Source: Mucor racemosus
Lineage: Eukaryota; Mucoromycota; Mucoromycetes; Mucorales; Mucoraceae
NCBI GenBank assembly: GCA_027405735.1
Contig: JAPEHQ010000005.1
Coordinates: 248,001 to 312,000 of the forward strand
DNA length: 64,000 bases
Reading direction: 5' to 3'
Shown: one piece after another, positions 36,626 through 48,239 of the stretch
Position numbering within the stretch: the stretch's first letter is position 1
Layout of the letters: every line of letters starts with the position of its first letter
The notes under the pieces: model-generated
Told to the model about the DNA's origin: nothing
Database searches by the model: none
What the model saw: only the letters and a program-made list of their open reading frames with translations
Program-made: the position numbers and the translations under genes

Positions 36626-37369
36626 TGTATTTTTTATTTTATTTTGTTGGAAATAATCGTTATCTACATATAACTCTCAGGACGAAAGCATTTGAAAACT
36701 ATTTGAAAAGCATATAAAACCTATTTCTCACGGGTTTTTTTAAAAGAAATCTCTCTTCCTCTGCTTAAAAAAATATAGCAATTGGAAAAATACTTGCAAT
36801 CAATGAACAATAATCCAAATGGGTTGAAGATTTTAATATATATATAGATTACAGCCATAATAGTATCCAGAATTGTGCTTTTAGCATCCAGTGGTTTATT
36901 GGGCATCGTGTCAGAGGAGATTACCCTCTTTTGGAATTCTGGAAACAGTGTTTGCCACACTTTACAGCATAGAGACTGTAATTATAATTACGAAACTTGA
37001 TGAGACACTTAAAATATGTCTTGAGATTTTGCACAAGCAATGTTATATATAGGTCGAATTATATCCCTTACCGTTCTCGACAATAAAGCGAGGTTCATTA
37101 TAGACTTTTATAAGTAACTTGGTATTCTCACTATTATTTTGTGGGTATAATGTATTATTACGATTACCCTATCAAAAATGCAGCTAAAATCAAGTGAGAT
37201 AGTTCCGATAAAGGCTAATTTTTGTTTGTGTGGTTGGTTAAAACGATTTGCCATTCAACATTCTTCGTATTTTTAGCCAGTAAGGTTGTTATAAGTTTTG
37301 AAAAGCTTTAGATCTAGCATTATCAGGGGTAAATATATTAACAATTTTATTAAATTAAAATGTAAGAAT
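36626..37369. other. Intergenic, nothing recognised
   Basis: The minus-strand frame 36721-36960 (79 codons) opens with MWQTLFPEFQKRVISS, which looks coding-like, but it has no recognisable domain, no upstream exon and an AT-biased tail. It could be a gene remnant. No other signal. Confidence 0.35.
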
Positions 37370-39237
37370 TTAGTGAATAATTGACACTGTAAATAATTTA
37401 TTTCGAACGTCTTGAGTTTCTTCATCCATATCGAATTTCTTTGGCTGAACCTTTTTATCCATGCTTTCGATAACAGATATGACAGCCGGTGCCTCCAAGA
37501 CGGGACTCTGTTTCTTGGGCATTACAATTTCCAATTTTGATGTAGTATAGTATTGTCTGGTATGAGGAGTAATAGGTGAGGAGGTAGGGCTTGTGTCATC
37601 ATCATCATCAGATTCCACACGAACGAGACGAAATTTGATACCACTTTCTTCAAGACCCCAGCCAGGATGACGAGGAGAAATCAAGAACATGATCTCCATT
37701 AATCTACCAACATATTTACAAACAGCAACACCATATTTGCCGATCATGGTTTCAATTGCATTAAAAACGGGGTCAGGAACATCTCCCCCTTGACGGTATG
37801 CAAGGATTAACGCCAAAATGGCTCTTTCCGAATGAAGAAGACCTGGAATATTCGCTAATGGACCACTTGCGAGAGGCATATGGAACGCAACAAAAGCACG
37901 TGTTTCTTTGGGATAATGTGTAGTTAAATTTGCAAGATGAACAGCAGCTGGCACTAAACGATGTAACTGAAGAGGATGATCAGGAGAAAGATATAATGGT
38001 GGAATTGCATTATTTAATGTACGAAGTACAGTGTCAAATTCATTAGATGATAATGCATGAGGTAATGGTGACACATAAGATTTAATGCCTTCTAAAAGAG
38101 GGTCCTTGATCTGTTCGGTATATGGTAACATATAATAGCTAACGCCTTGTCTTGCACCACCTTCACTAAAATAGATTTCTTTAATCTTTATCACTTTCAT
38201 AATTGCAGAGACAAGGAAACATGTAGCTGGTAACATTCTAGTTCTACGCTTTGAGATTCGAAACACTTTGAGTTCATTTACAAGTTCCTCAGGGTCACGA
38301 TCTTTGTATTTATCAACTAGTTCTACCATTTGTTCACCTGTGATCTTATAACCGCTGATAATTGGAATAGGATAAGAGCCCTTTTTCATTTTACCGTCTT
38401 TGCTTTTAGTAAGAGCCATTGAAAGATAACCTAATGCTCTGAATCCACCACCACTCATGTATAATGTATAGCCATCATGATCTCTAAGATGATTTGGAAT
38501 ATTGGTGGTTACTTTTGCTTTTTCAACTTGTTCAACAATTTCTTGATATAAAACAGCTTTTTGTTTCTCATTAGAACATGCCGATAATCGTTTTTTCATG
38601 ATAGCAGCTCCATAAGGTAGTGACACAGGGCTCGCAGAAGTCTTCAATCGCTTTTTAGGTCTTTCCGAATCTTCTGATAAAGGAGAAGAACCTTTTGATG
38701 TAACATAACTTAATTCTACTGAACCACCTCCCAAATCCATGGTTAATCCATCTACTCTATAGAATGCACCTTAAAAAAAGATAAGAATTTCATAAATTTG
38801 TTACACAATAGGATCCCCCTAACCTGATGAAAAATCGACTTACCAACAATGCCCATTGAAGAAATCATGGCTTCTTGTTCTTTTGATAATATATTGACTG
38901 TCCAACCAGTGGCATCTTTGATTTTCGATAGAAATTCTTCTGAATTAGAAGCAATTCGAGTAGCTTCAGTAGCAATAACTTTGACATTAGTAGGGTCTAC
39001 ATTTTCATGTCGACAAATGGTTTTAAAACGTAAAAAACTAGTAATAACTTGATCAACTGTTTCTGAAGGAATGTAATGTTCATCGCCTTGAGCCTCTAGT
39101 AATGAAATGGGAGCCCTTTCCTCGTATGCTACTGGTAAATGTCTGGCAAGTGCTGTCACTATACCAAATCGAATGCCATTTGAACCCATATCCACTACAC
39201 CAAATGGTGCCTTAATTGTTGATTCTAATACAGTCAT
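37370..39237 (-). CDS. RTG2: Ppx/GppA-type phosphatase, RTG2-like
   Basis: Two exons, 38844-39237 and 37370-38769, are joined by a 74-bp GTAAGT..AAG intron in frame (GIVG|AFYRVDGL), giving 597 residues. Residues 14-29 (FGVVDMGSNGIRFGIV) and the DLGGGSVEL motif just after the intron are the two phosphate-binding loops of the ASKHA (actin/Hsp70-like) fold. The length and the C-terminal half fit fungal Rtg2 (YFSEGGARQGV; SGGGFRALGYL). In yeast, Rtg2 senses mitochondrial state and frees the Rtg1/Rtg3 transcription factors by binding Mks1; here the role is inferred. A nuclear-localisation-like RPKKRLKTS follows the second loop. Start Met at 39237 precedes the fold directly. Intact. Confidence 0.92.
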
Positions 39238-39828
39238 TTTTGTAATTTATCGAGATAAACAAAAGGAAAAGGAAAGTATTTAACAATTAATGATACAGGG
39301 CTTCTTATATTAAATTTTTCAAATTTTTCAAACGGTACATGTAATTCGGAGAAGCTGAAATTCCGGTCTCAATTAAAGGAACACATTTGTTCTCTGTGAA
39401 TATTTAGTTGTCTTTTACTATTATTCGATAAATCTATGATGAGGTTTCAATGTTTGATAGTATCTGGTTACCTAATCAAGCATTTGCTCACATTTTAATT
39501 CATTTCAACTCTATAGACATTTGATTCAAGATTAATGTTCGGTTTCATTCTTAATTAAATAGCCGAACCTAAATAAGCTTTTATAAACGTGTGTTTCATG
39601 GCTCACAAAGGATGTGATTTCATCGGCGTATAGTTATGGTATACAGTAAAGATGTGAGATCCATATTTTCGGTTTTTTTTTTCACGAATTATATCCAAGC
39701 AAACACACATCGTGTTTGAATTAGTAGTACAGATGATTGTTACTACAAAAAAAAAAAAAGATTCAACTCGTATATATTATTATTAATTGAAACAGAATAT
39801 ATATTTATTATATGTAGATTATATCTAA
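39238..39828. other. Intergenic, promoter of the RTG2-like gene and 3' end of the neighbour
   Basis: AT-rich, with a run of 13 A near 39750. The 3' end of the secreted double-psi barrel gene lies at 39829. No other feature seen. Confidence 0.5.
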
Positions 39829-41448
39829 TTAGATTCTGTATTGGTCTGTTAATAGTGATGGTATAATCTTTTCATTAGATGATGCTTTGACTAGTGATAA
39901 ATGTTGTTTTGTAATGTAATTTTTTAGTTGACAATCTGCGTATTTAATTGAAACTTCATCGTCGAGTTCGAGCCATAAATAATCCACATAAGACAACACA
40001 AAAAAGTCAATCTGGCAGGCTATAAAATGTGAAAAAGATTTCGTTAGATTCCATGTATAAGCATCATTCTTGCAAAACCTTACAATCAAATGACCAACTA
40101 TCATCATCTACCCGAACACAGCCATTGTGTCTGATACCTCCTCCTAAATCTACACCATCTAATTTGGATATATATAGCTTTTGTCCATAGGGGATATCAT
40201 TAGCTGCTACACTGATAAAAGGCACCAAATTCTGAGATCCAGAACCTAAACCAAACACATTATGTTCACGTCCCTGTCCACCCACTTTGATAAAGTTATT
40301 TGTAGTATTATCGATATTTATCAAATCGCCATTTTCCAACAAACACTAGATGATTAAATTTAGCCTTTATGTGTACACATATACACGTGGGATGTACAAC
40401 TTACTGTGCCTTCCATTTTACATTTGTAGTACATATCAGCTGGTGCCATACCGATCACCTTCTTATTCTTATCAAGCAATTTCATCTTTTCATTCCCACC
40501 TAAATATACTCTTTTTCCATCATTTGTTTCATCCCATTCATTTTCTTTGGGTATCCAATATTGAGAGAATGAGACCTCTTTGTTCTTTTGATAGCATGAT
40601 TTCATACGCTGCTCAGCAGCTTCCTCAGCTGTGATAGTAACTGTTTCTGTAGTTCTTATAGATTTAGTTACTGTTGCTATTACTGTTGTAACACTGGGAT
40701 TGATAATTGCTGGTTTAATGTTTGGCGCTGATATTACTTTAGGAATAATATTAGCTTTATTTAGAGGTAGAGGTGTATTCTTTGCTACCGGAGCAAGTGG
40801 AGGAATAGAGTTTGTTTCCTTTGGTTGGACTTTGACATTATTAGCCAGAACAATATCAATTTTAGAAGTAGCAGCACTTTTAGCAAGTATTGCAGCAGCT
40901 ACAATATCTTTTGTTGGCACAGGAACATTAATTTTGGCTGATGTCTCTCCCGGAGATATATCAGAAATAGATTTACTTGCTGACAAAGGAATTTGGGAAA
41001 TAAGATCGGTCTGGATTTGGTCATTTTCACTGATGGACATGCTGTTGAGGCTGGAGATCATCGATGGATTTAGTGTATTTGTGGCAGCATTGCTTGATTC
41101 TTTATTAATATTAATACTCATTTGTGCAGCATCAATTGGCTCTTCATTGTGATTAAATGTTGTAGTAGGCTCAGTGCTGCTAATGCTACTAACGCTAACA
41201 TTAACATTTGAACTAGCAGTAGTAGGAGGAGAAGGGATATATGCAAATGATTTGTATGATTCAAATGGCAATATACTAGCAATACTAGATAATGAAACTA
41301 CTGCGGCAGTTTCTTGACCATTTGACATTTCTTGATCCGGTAATTTATTGCCAGGAATTGATGTAATTCGTTGCACAGATTGTTGTTGACAAGCAACATT
41401 AACGATATTACACAAACATATCGTCAACCATATGTACTTTTGAATCAT
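39829..41448 (-). CDS. Secreted protein with 3D/RlpA-like double-psi beta-barrel domain
   Basis: Three exons: 40405-41448, 40084-40345 and 39829-40019. Both introns (59 and 64 bp; GTAAGT..CTAG and GTAAGG..ATAG, the latter with CTAAC) keep the frame, giving 498 residues. Residues 1-21 are a signal peptide (YIWLTICLCNIVNVACQ). About 22-265 is a low-complexity Ser/Thr/Asn/Ala stretch, a likely O-mannosylated wall linker. The C-terminal ~230 residues hold QYWIPKENEWDE, LDGVDLGGGIRHNGCVRVDDD and VSIKYADCQL, which read like the 3D/MltA-type double-psi barrel with its conserved Asp residues. Bacterial relatives cut peptidoglycan; what a fungal one does is not known to me. It shares a 336-bp intergenic region with eIF1. 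Confidence 0.85.
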
Positions 41449-41784
41449 TTTTGAATTTACATTTATAAAAAAAAAAAAGAGAGAGAATATTTACTCATAT
41501 TCTAGGATATATATAACATAAAAAGAGGAAATTTACTCTACATTCTTGAATATATAACGTAATTGTAACGATAGATCACAATGGCAATCTTCGGAACTTA
41601 AACACTAGAAGGGCCTTCTAAATCCAAAGAACACTAATATGCAAAGAGTAAGGTGCATGTTTCGGGTTCTCCGTGACAAATCAGTCCGGGTAGACAAAGG
41701 ATAATACCAATTGCACAATGAATATCCCTTTTTCTCCTCTTTTAAAAACATCCATCCATCCGCTTTTAACAGTAGAAATATAAT
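41449..41784. promoter_or_regulatory. Divergent promoter region, secreted protein / eIF1
   Basis: 336 bp lie between two oppositely oriented start codons. A short A-run and two 'ctaggatatat/cttgaatatat' repeats are near the left gene; 'ctttttctcctcttttaaaa' and 'catccatccatcc' precede eIF1. No known binding site was identified. Confidence 0.5.
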
Positions 41785-42343
41785 ATGGCTGATCTCGAAG
41801 ACCTCAACAAACCTTTTGGTATAATTTTATATTGCATCTATTCAACTCATCGCTAAAACAAGTTGAAATTTAGATCCTTTTGCCGATGTCGAAGAAGAAC
41901 AAGGCGTAAGCCAAACCAACTATCTTCGTGAGTAAAAAACAAAAAAAAAACAAAAAAAAAAAGATGTATAGAACATTGGACTCATCATCACCTTGTTTCA
42001 TATTTTTATTATTATATTACACCTATTCATTCATTTACAACAATTACAACATTCACTCTTCTATTTGTTTCTATACTATGACTAATATCAATTAGATCTC
42101 CGTATTCAACAACGTAATGGTAGAAAGACCTTGACCACTCTTCAAGGTTTGCCTAAAGAAATCGATAGCAAGCGTTTATTGAAGGCAGTAAAGAAGGCAT
42201 TTGCCTGTAACGGTACAGTCGTTGAAGATGAAGAACATGGTGAAATTATTCAAATGCAAGGTGATCAACGTATGAAGATGGCCGAATTTTTAGTATCTGA
42301 AGGTATTGCTAAGAAGGCTGAAATCAAGGTTCATGGTTTCTAA
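41785..42343 (+). CDS. SUI1: Translation initiation factor eIF1 (SUI1)
   Basis: Three exons, 41785-41818, 41874-41927 and 42096-42343, in frame, give 111 residues, the usual eIF1 size. The N-terminus MADLEDLNKPF|DPFADV and the body LRIQQRNGRKTLTTLQGLP, FACNGTV and GEIIQMQGDQR are diagnostic for eIF1. It binds the 40S subunit near the P site and enforces AUG selection. The first two introns are 55 and 168 bp. The second contains a long A-run. Intact and certain. Confidence 0.98.
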
Positions 42344-42748
42344 ACTGGATATTGCAATATATTATACGAAATATACACTTTATATACATCTTTTTACTAC
42401 AACAAAATGAGCACCTATTCTTTCTATTTTTTTATATTAAAAAAATCAACTGTTACAAAATTCTAGGTCTTTTTTTCTTCTTCTTCTACATCTCTTCCTT
42501 TATCTATCAATTTTGTTTATACAATTTAACATTTATAAAAATCCCACCTTCATCTACACGCAATGCCACTTTTCCCATTTATCTCCCTTACTTTTTTTCC
42601 GCATAAAAACCCCAATTAAAAAAAACATAAATAAAAAATCAATCAATCACATATTTTGCCTGTTTCTTAAATCCAACTATCCTACCACCACTTTTTTTTA
42701 TTTTCATTTTTACTTTCTTACATTGCTTTACTATATACCATATATAAA
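42344..42748. other. Spacer eIF1 / small coiled-coil gene
   Basis: T-rich sequence with runs of T and 'cttcttcttct' just before the next gene, as in fungal promoters. No feature beyond that. Confidence 0.5.
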
Positions 42749-43108
42749 ATGTACTCATATCAAGATGAGATTGCACAGCAACAACATCAACCACCACCAC
42801 AAGATCAAACTATAGAGTTGTCTGTTGAAGAAACTATCCACATAAAAAAGATTGGGTTAAAAAGCACTAAGCAAAAACTATTACAGGCGATTGTAGACTC
42901 ATATAATTTAGAGCATAAAATCAAATCAAAATTTGGAGAACTTCAAAAGAAAAGAATGACGAATAGTCAAATGAGAGCACACGAACAAACTATTTCCAGC
43001 GCACGAGCTATCAGAGATCAAAAAGAAAGATCAATCCAAAATTACATTTCAAAGGTTAAAATTATTGACAATGAAATTAAGGAATTACAAAGAACCAAGC
43101 AAACCTGA
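42749..43108 (+). CDS. Small coiled-coil protein, unknown
   Basis: An intronless 119-residue protein starts at ATG 42749 and ends TGA 43108. After a Gln/Pro-rich N-terminus (QQQHQPPPQDQ), residues ~28-118 are strongly charged and helical (KQKLLQAIVDSYNLEHKIKS, then ELQKKRMTNSQMRAHEQTIS, then IDNEIKELQRTKQT), with heptad spacing that suggests a coiled coil. I do not recognise the family. Codon use and tight placement between two genes on the same strand (405 bp from eIF1, 230 bp to HELLS) support it as real; a C10 run follows the stop. Confidence 0.7.
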   Translation: MYSYQDEIAQQQHQPPPQDQTIELSVEETIHIKKIGLKSTKQKLLQAIVDSYNLEHKIKSKFGELQKKRMTNSQMRAHEQTISSARAIRDQKERSIQNYISKVKIIDNEIKELQRTKQT

Positions 43109-43338
43109 TATCCCCCCCCCCCTCTTCCTTTATTTGATTAACAAGACTAGAAACAAATAAAGCTTTATTTATTTCATTACATGAGTTAAAAGAGACATGT
43201 CGAATAGAAGACAATCTGTGGCTTTTTATTGTGATTTCTTTGTCCTCCTTTTTACACATAAAAATCAATGTAAACTTTACGTAGTAAAACTGTTTTTTTT
43301 TTGCTTTTTTTCATAATTTTATTGATATTTTGATAATC

Positions 43339-46323
43339 ATGTCAGCTGAGAGTTTGTTAAGCGAGCAAGATTCTCCATCTTCTTTCTCTTCCGAACCAAC
43401 AACTACCAGAGATACTTCTCTTGGTGCTGAGACTCCTACTTCGGTAAGTTTGTAATTTTACTTTCTTGTTTTCGTACCTTTATCTAATAAAATCATAAAA
43501 GGTTGCCACATCTCAAACTTCTCCTTTGACAAGTGATGTAGAAGAGATCAAGCAAGCATTCAATGCTGGCTTAAGTGAATCAATTATTAATGAAGAAATT
43601 GCCATGGAAATAACATCCAATTTGGAAAAAGAGAAACTATTGGAAGCAGAGGTTTGATTCTGCTATTTGATTTCAATAGTTTCAGATCATTTAATTCAAT
43701 TGTGTAGGCACAAGCTCAATTTGATAAAACAATCAAAGCTCAACGTATGAAGCGTCTCAAGTTTTTGCTGGAAAAATCTGGTGCTTATGCTACAATTTTA
43801 AGTAGTAAATTGGCTAAACAACAAGAAGAAGCCCGTGAAAAAGGCGCTCAAGTGGATGTTATTCCTAATACTACTGCTGATGCTGTAGCTGTAGCTAACG
43901 ATACGAATGCAATTGAACCTGTCAATTCAACAACTAGACCACTTCGAACTCGCAGAGGACGTTCTAAAGCCGTTGCTCCCAGCAAAAAAAGAAAGGCGAC
44001 AGATGCTGATTATCAATTAACAGATTATCTTGAGGAGGAAGTAAATGTCAAATATCTTTGTATACCACTTTTTGTATACAAATTTTTCATACTCAATTCT
44101 ATATTTAGGATGTCAAAAAGAGAAAGCATAAAAATGGTAGTGTAAGTAAAGCCATTATTCAGGAACAATCCAATGCCAAAAAGGAATTGAAAGAAGGTCC
44201 AATTACAAAACCTTCTTTCTCTGCCCGCCAACCTGCTCTAGTTACTGGTGGTGTATTACGTGATTATCAATTGGCAGGTGTTGAATGGTTGATTAGCTTA
44301 TGGGAGAACGGCTTGAACGGTATTTTAGCTGATGAAATGGGTTTAGGTAAAACGTTGCAAACCATTGGTTTCATTGCTCATTTGAAAGCTATGAAAGTTG
44401 CCGGTCCTTATTTAATCGTATCTCCATTGTCTACTTTGGCTAATTGGGTCAATGAATTTAAGCGATTTGCACCTTCTATCAATGTCATTCTTTTTCATGG
44501 AACTAAGGAAGAACGTCAGCATATGGTGAATCACAAATTGAAAAAATGGAAAGAAACAGATCCTGAATTTCCTGTTATTGTTACCAGCTATGAAATTATT
44601 ATGAATGATCGCAAATTATTACAGAAATACAATTGGAAATATATTGTAATTGATGAAGGACATCGTCTCAAGAACATGAACTGTAAACTCTTTCGAGAAT
44701 TAAAGACTTATTCTAGTGCAAACCGTCTCTTGTTAACTGGCACACCTCTCCAGAATAACCTTTCTGAATTATGGAGTTTATTGAATTTCTTATTGCCTGA
44801 TATTTTTGATGATTTAGAAATGTTTCAATCTTGGTAAAATTCATTGTTAGTGGTAAAATAACACATTATTTACGTTTACTTGTAGGTTTGATTTCTCTGA
44901 TATCAATGTGAAAGAAGGTCAAGAACGTATCATGAGAGAAGAAGAAGAAGATAATATTGTTTCTAGTTTGCATACAATTCTTCGCCCCTTCTTGCTGAGA
45001 AGATTAAAGACTGATGGTAAATATTTGTGTCTTGATGCATATATGTATATATACCAAATACTAAATCTCATTGTTAGTTGAAAGCTCATTGCCTAAAAAG
45101 AAAGAATATCTTTTGTATGCTCCTCTCACCCAACCTCAAAAGGATTTGTATGATGCTATTATCCAGCGCGATCTTCGTGATTATCTCATCAAGAAAAAGA
45201 TTGCAGATCCTGAAGATGATCAAGGAGAAGAAGAAGAAGAAGGAGAAGAAGAACAAATTAGAACAGCCAAGAAAAAGACTATTAGCTACAAAGAAGAATC
45301 CGATGAGGAATTTTTCCAGAAATTAGAAGAGGAACCTGTTGAAGAAGTAGTGGATCACAAGGCAATTGCTAAACATCAAAAGAAAGTCAATGCTGTCAAA
45401 CAAATCAACAATTTACATTTGCAAAATTTGGTTATGCAACTTCGTAAAGTTTGCAATCATCCTTTCTTATTTGACTGGCCACTTGATCCCGAAACTGCTC
45501 AACCTGTCATTAGCAATGAATTAGCTGCTCAGTCTGGTAAAATTCTCTTACTTGATCGTCTTTTGACAAGCTTATTCGATCGTGGACATAAGGTTTTAGT
45601 CTTTTCGCAAATGACAAAAATGTTGAACATTTTAGATGATTGGGCTACTGATTTGAAACATTGGCCTGTTTGTCGTTTAGATGGCTCTGTCTCACAACAA
45701 GTGCGTCGTGATCAAATTGCTGAATTTAGTGATCCCAATTCAGAGATTAAGCTATTTTTATTATCTACTCGTGCTGGTGGTTTAGGTATCAATTTGACAG
45801 CTGCTGATACTGTAGTGATTTTTGATAGTGATTGGGTATGCCTAGCTTTTATTTTCTAAATTACGTAGCTAATATTATCGTGTTTTAGAACCCACAAATG
45901 GATTTACAGGCTCAAGATCGTGTACATCGTATTGGTCAAACAAAGCCTGTTCTCGTATATCGACTCGTTTCAGCCAAGACTGTAGAAGCAAAAATGTTAG
46001 AAAGAGCAACTGGTAAACGTAGATTAGAGAAATTAGTTATCAGCCAAGGCAAATTCAAGTCTCCTGTGAACTCTGTGAGTGCAAAGAAGGCTAAAGAAAC
46101 TACTGTCCGTGAATTGGCTGAAATTTTGGCATCTGAAGATGGAGAACAGATTCAAATTGTAGCTCAAGGTGATAAGGTTATCTCTGATGAAGACCTTGAG
46201 AAATTGTTGGATCGTAGCCCTTCTGTATTTGAGTCTACAAATACTAGTGATAATGATCAATTTAAGGAACTTGATCTCGCTCAACAAATGCAAGATCAGG
46301 ATGCATTTGCTTCCCGATTGTAA
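43339..46323 (+). CDS. SNF2 chromatin remodeler, LSH/DDM1/HELLS type
   Basis: Seven exons: 43339-43443, 43502-43651, 43708-44040, 44109-44833, 44886-45016, 45078-45835 and 45889-46323. All junctions are GT..AG and in frame, giving 878 residues. Residues ~230-700 are the SNF2 ATPase: [12 protein letters not shown], Walker A DEMGLGKT (~271-278), Walker [20 protein letters not shown], then the helicase C lobe with [29 protein letters not shown] and QDRVHRIGQ. The [17 protein letters not shown] context and the linker [12 protein letters not shown] fit the LSH/DDM1/Irc5 group, which slides nucleosomes and supports DNA methylation and repeat silencing. An acidic insert ([11 protein letters not shown]) sits between the lobes; the N-terminus is Ser/Thr-rich with basic patches ([12 protein letters not shown]). 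Intact. Confidence 0.96.
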
Positions 46324-46757
46324 AAAGTAAAACAAAAAATCTTCACTAGTATTATCTATCATTTGCATTATTTCAGTTTTTTTTCCCTTCATTTCTTATT
46401 TTCTTTATATTGTTTTTCAAAAAAATAAATAATTTCAAGCTTTACTATTAAAAAAAAGTATTAATGAAAATAGCATCCTCGATTTTGGGGAATCACTTGA
46501 AGTTGTTAATTAGCATGGAGCAGATGCAAAGTTGACGATAAAAAAAAATATGATTGGAAACCTTGTATTCTAACAATCATTTTCCTATACTTTAATATTC
46601 GACTAATTGGTTTCCAAAGCAATTGAAAACTCTTTAAAGATTATGCAAGCGCCGGCCATCTGATAACATAGCTCCGAATTTTTTGCGGATGCATCAAGTA
46701 GAAGAGAAGAATTCTCAATTTATTTATACAAAAAAAAAGTTTACATTATATACAATA
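46324..46757. terminator. Convergent 3' region, remodeler / WD40 gene
   Basis: 434 bp between two stop codons pointing at each other. 'aaaaataaataatttc' (46420) may be the + strand polyadenylation signal. Only 3'-end function is implied; no other gene is seen. Confidence 0.4.
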
Positions 46758-48239
46758 TTATTTAACAGAAGTGAGCCATTCTATTGAACGCATTTGATTA
46801 GATTCTTTGCTTGTGCCAAAGAGCAATATACCTGGGCTCTGTCTAGAGATCAAAGAATTTGGAAGTAAATCAGACCAACCATCTTGCAATTTAGGGTATT
46901 TACTGGAAGCTGTCATAAATTTGGCAGCGGGTATGGGTGCTTGATACTTTTGGGAAGTCCATAAAGGATCAAATGTACTATTGTGATTATCAATGGACCA
47001 AATTCTAACTCGACTATCGCTGCCAGAAGCCATCAATAATTGATTTTCTGCATCTATATCAAATCCCAAATGTCGACTACTTTCATTTACATGACCATTT
47101 AAAGAATAGAGTGGTCTTTTTCGTCCCGATTTTCTCTTTCTGGTTGGATGTCGAGCATCCCAAATATCAATAGATCCATCCATAGCAATTGTTACCAACT
47201 CATGTCCAGTTCTCACATTATCCAATGTTTGGATCTTGTATACTGATGATGATTGTACGAGTCCATTTGCTATATTATGGGTTGGTTGTCTCCAATCTTC
47301 CAAATGAATCTTTCCGTTCCGTGATCCAATCCAACACATTTCAGGCTGTGATTTGGGAATATGTGAAGCGAATACAGACGATTTAACTTTTTTGGCTTGG
47401 ATCAAGTTGAAAGTACTATTCAATCGATAAATTTTTTGATCGCCTCCAACAATTATTGTATCGTTCTGATCATCTAAACTAGAGCACCAAAATAAATCCC
47501 TTCTTTGTACATACTCTTGAGATGCTAATGCAAGACATTGACCTGTATACGACGCAGGACATTCATATATTCGATCTTCTTGTTGTCTAATTGATCCATT
47601 TTGTGTAAACATATGATATACTTCTTCTTTATGTAAAGGAGGTAAAACAGGAAACGCACGATACCAAAGTATCCCTCCTGTAGTACCAATAACTGATCTG
47701 CATATTGATCCATTCATTTCAAACAAGCGAGATCCCAAATGCATTGATTGAGCATCTGAATTATCAATCAACTCTTGACCTACTTTCCACACACTGAATT
47801 GAGGGTCTATTTGGTATCCAAAATGTTGTAAACTGCAGCGGTTTGAGACAAATATTTCTCCATAATCGTTCTTGTCAGTTGTCAATGCTACTAGCATATT
47901 GTTGTATATACTAGTGGGTCCATGCAAATGCACGCTTGATCTCGTTTTTAATCGAGTCAATAAGAAGCTTAATCCAGTATCAATGCGACGAGCAAATGTA
48001 CCAGCTGTGGCTCTTTGTCGTAGAAAATGGCTAAAGTTTGTTGGTTTAAGGTTTAGTGTACTAATGTGATTTGGGTTTCTTTTTGATGTTGATGCTGCAA
48101 ATGCTGCTGCTTTCTCTTCCTCTTGCTCTCGCTGCAATCTCTTGCGTAATTCGGGTAAACTGTAGGGTCCATGTGGAGTTATTTTAAAGTATTTCTTTGT
48201 CTTCAAGTCGAGAAAATATCCGGGAATATCAAATGACAT
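46758..48239 (-). CDS. WD40 protein, DCAF4-like
   Basis: An intronless 493-residue protein. The N-terminus IPGYFLDLKTKKYFKITP resembles the opening of DCAF4 (DDB1-CUL4 associated factor 4), followed by a helical RKRLQREQEEEKAAAFA. From about residue 110 the chain carries WD40-like blades, e.g. HELVTIAMDGSIDIWDARH and LLMASGSDSRVRIWS. DCAF proteins act as substrate receptors of CUL4-DDB1 ubiquitin ligases; that role is inferred from the family. It ends convergent to the remodeler and is divergent from eS17. Confidence 0.85.
   Translation of the reverse strand: MSFDIPGYFLDLKTKKYFKITPHGPYSLPELRKRLQREQEEEKAAAFAASTSKRNPNHISTLNLKPTNFSHFLRQRATAGTFARRIDTGLSFLLTRLKTRSSVHLHGPTSIYNNMLVALTTDKNDYGEIFVSNRCSLQHFGYQIDPQFSVWKVGQELIDNSDAQSMHLGSRLFEMNGSICRSVIGTTGGILWYRAFPVLPPLHKEEVYHMFTQNGSIRQQEDRIYECPASYTGQCLALASQEYVQRRDLFWCSSLDDQNDTIIVGGDQKIYRLNSTFNLIQAKKVKSSVFASHIPKSQPEMCWIGSRNGKIHLEDWRQPTHNIANGLVQSSSVYKIQTLDNVRTGHELVTIAMDGSIDIWDARHPTRKRKSGRKRPLYSLNGHVNESSRHLGFDIDAENQLLMASGSDSRVRIWSIDNHNSTFDPLWTSQKYQAPIPAAKFMTASSKYPKLQDGWSDLLPNSLISRQSPGILLFGTSKESNQMRSIEWLTSVK

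Noticed and set aside
40631..41152. 173-codon hydrophobic frame on +
   Set aside because: Antisense shadow of the Ser/Thr/Ala-rich linker of the secreted double-psi barrel gene.
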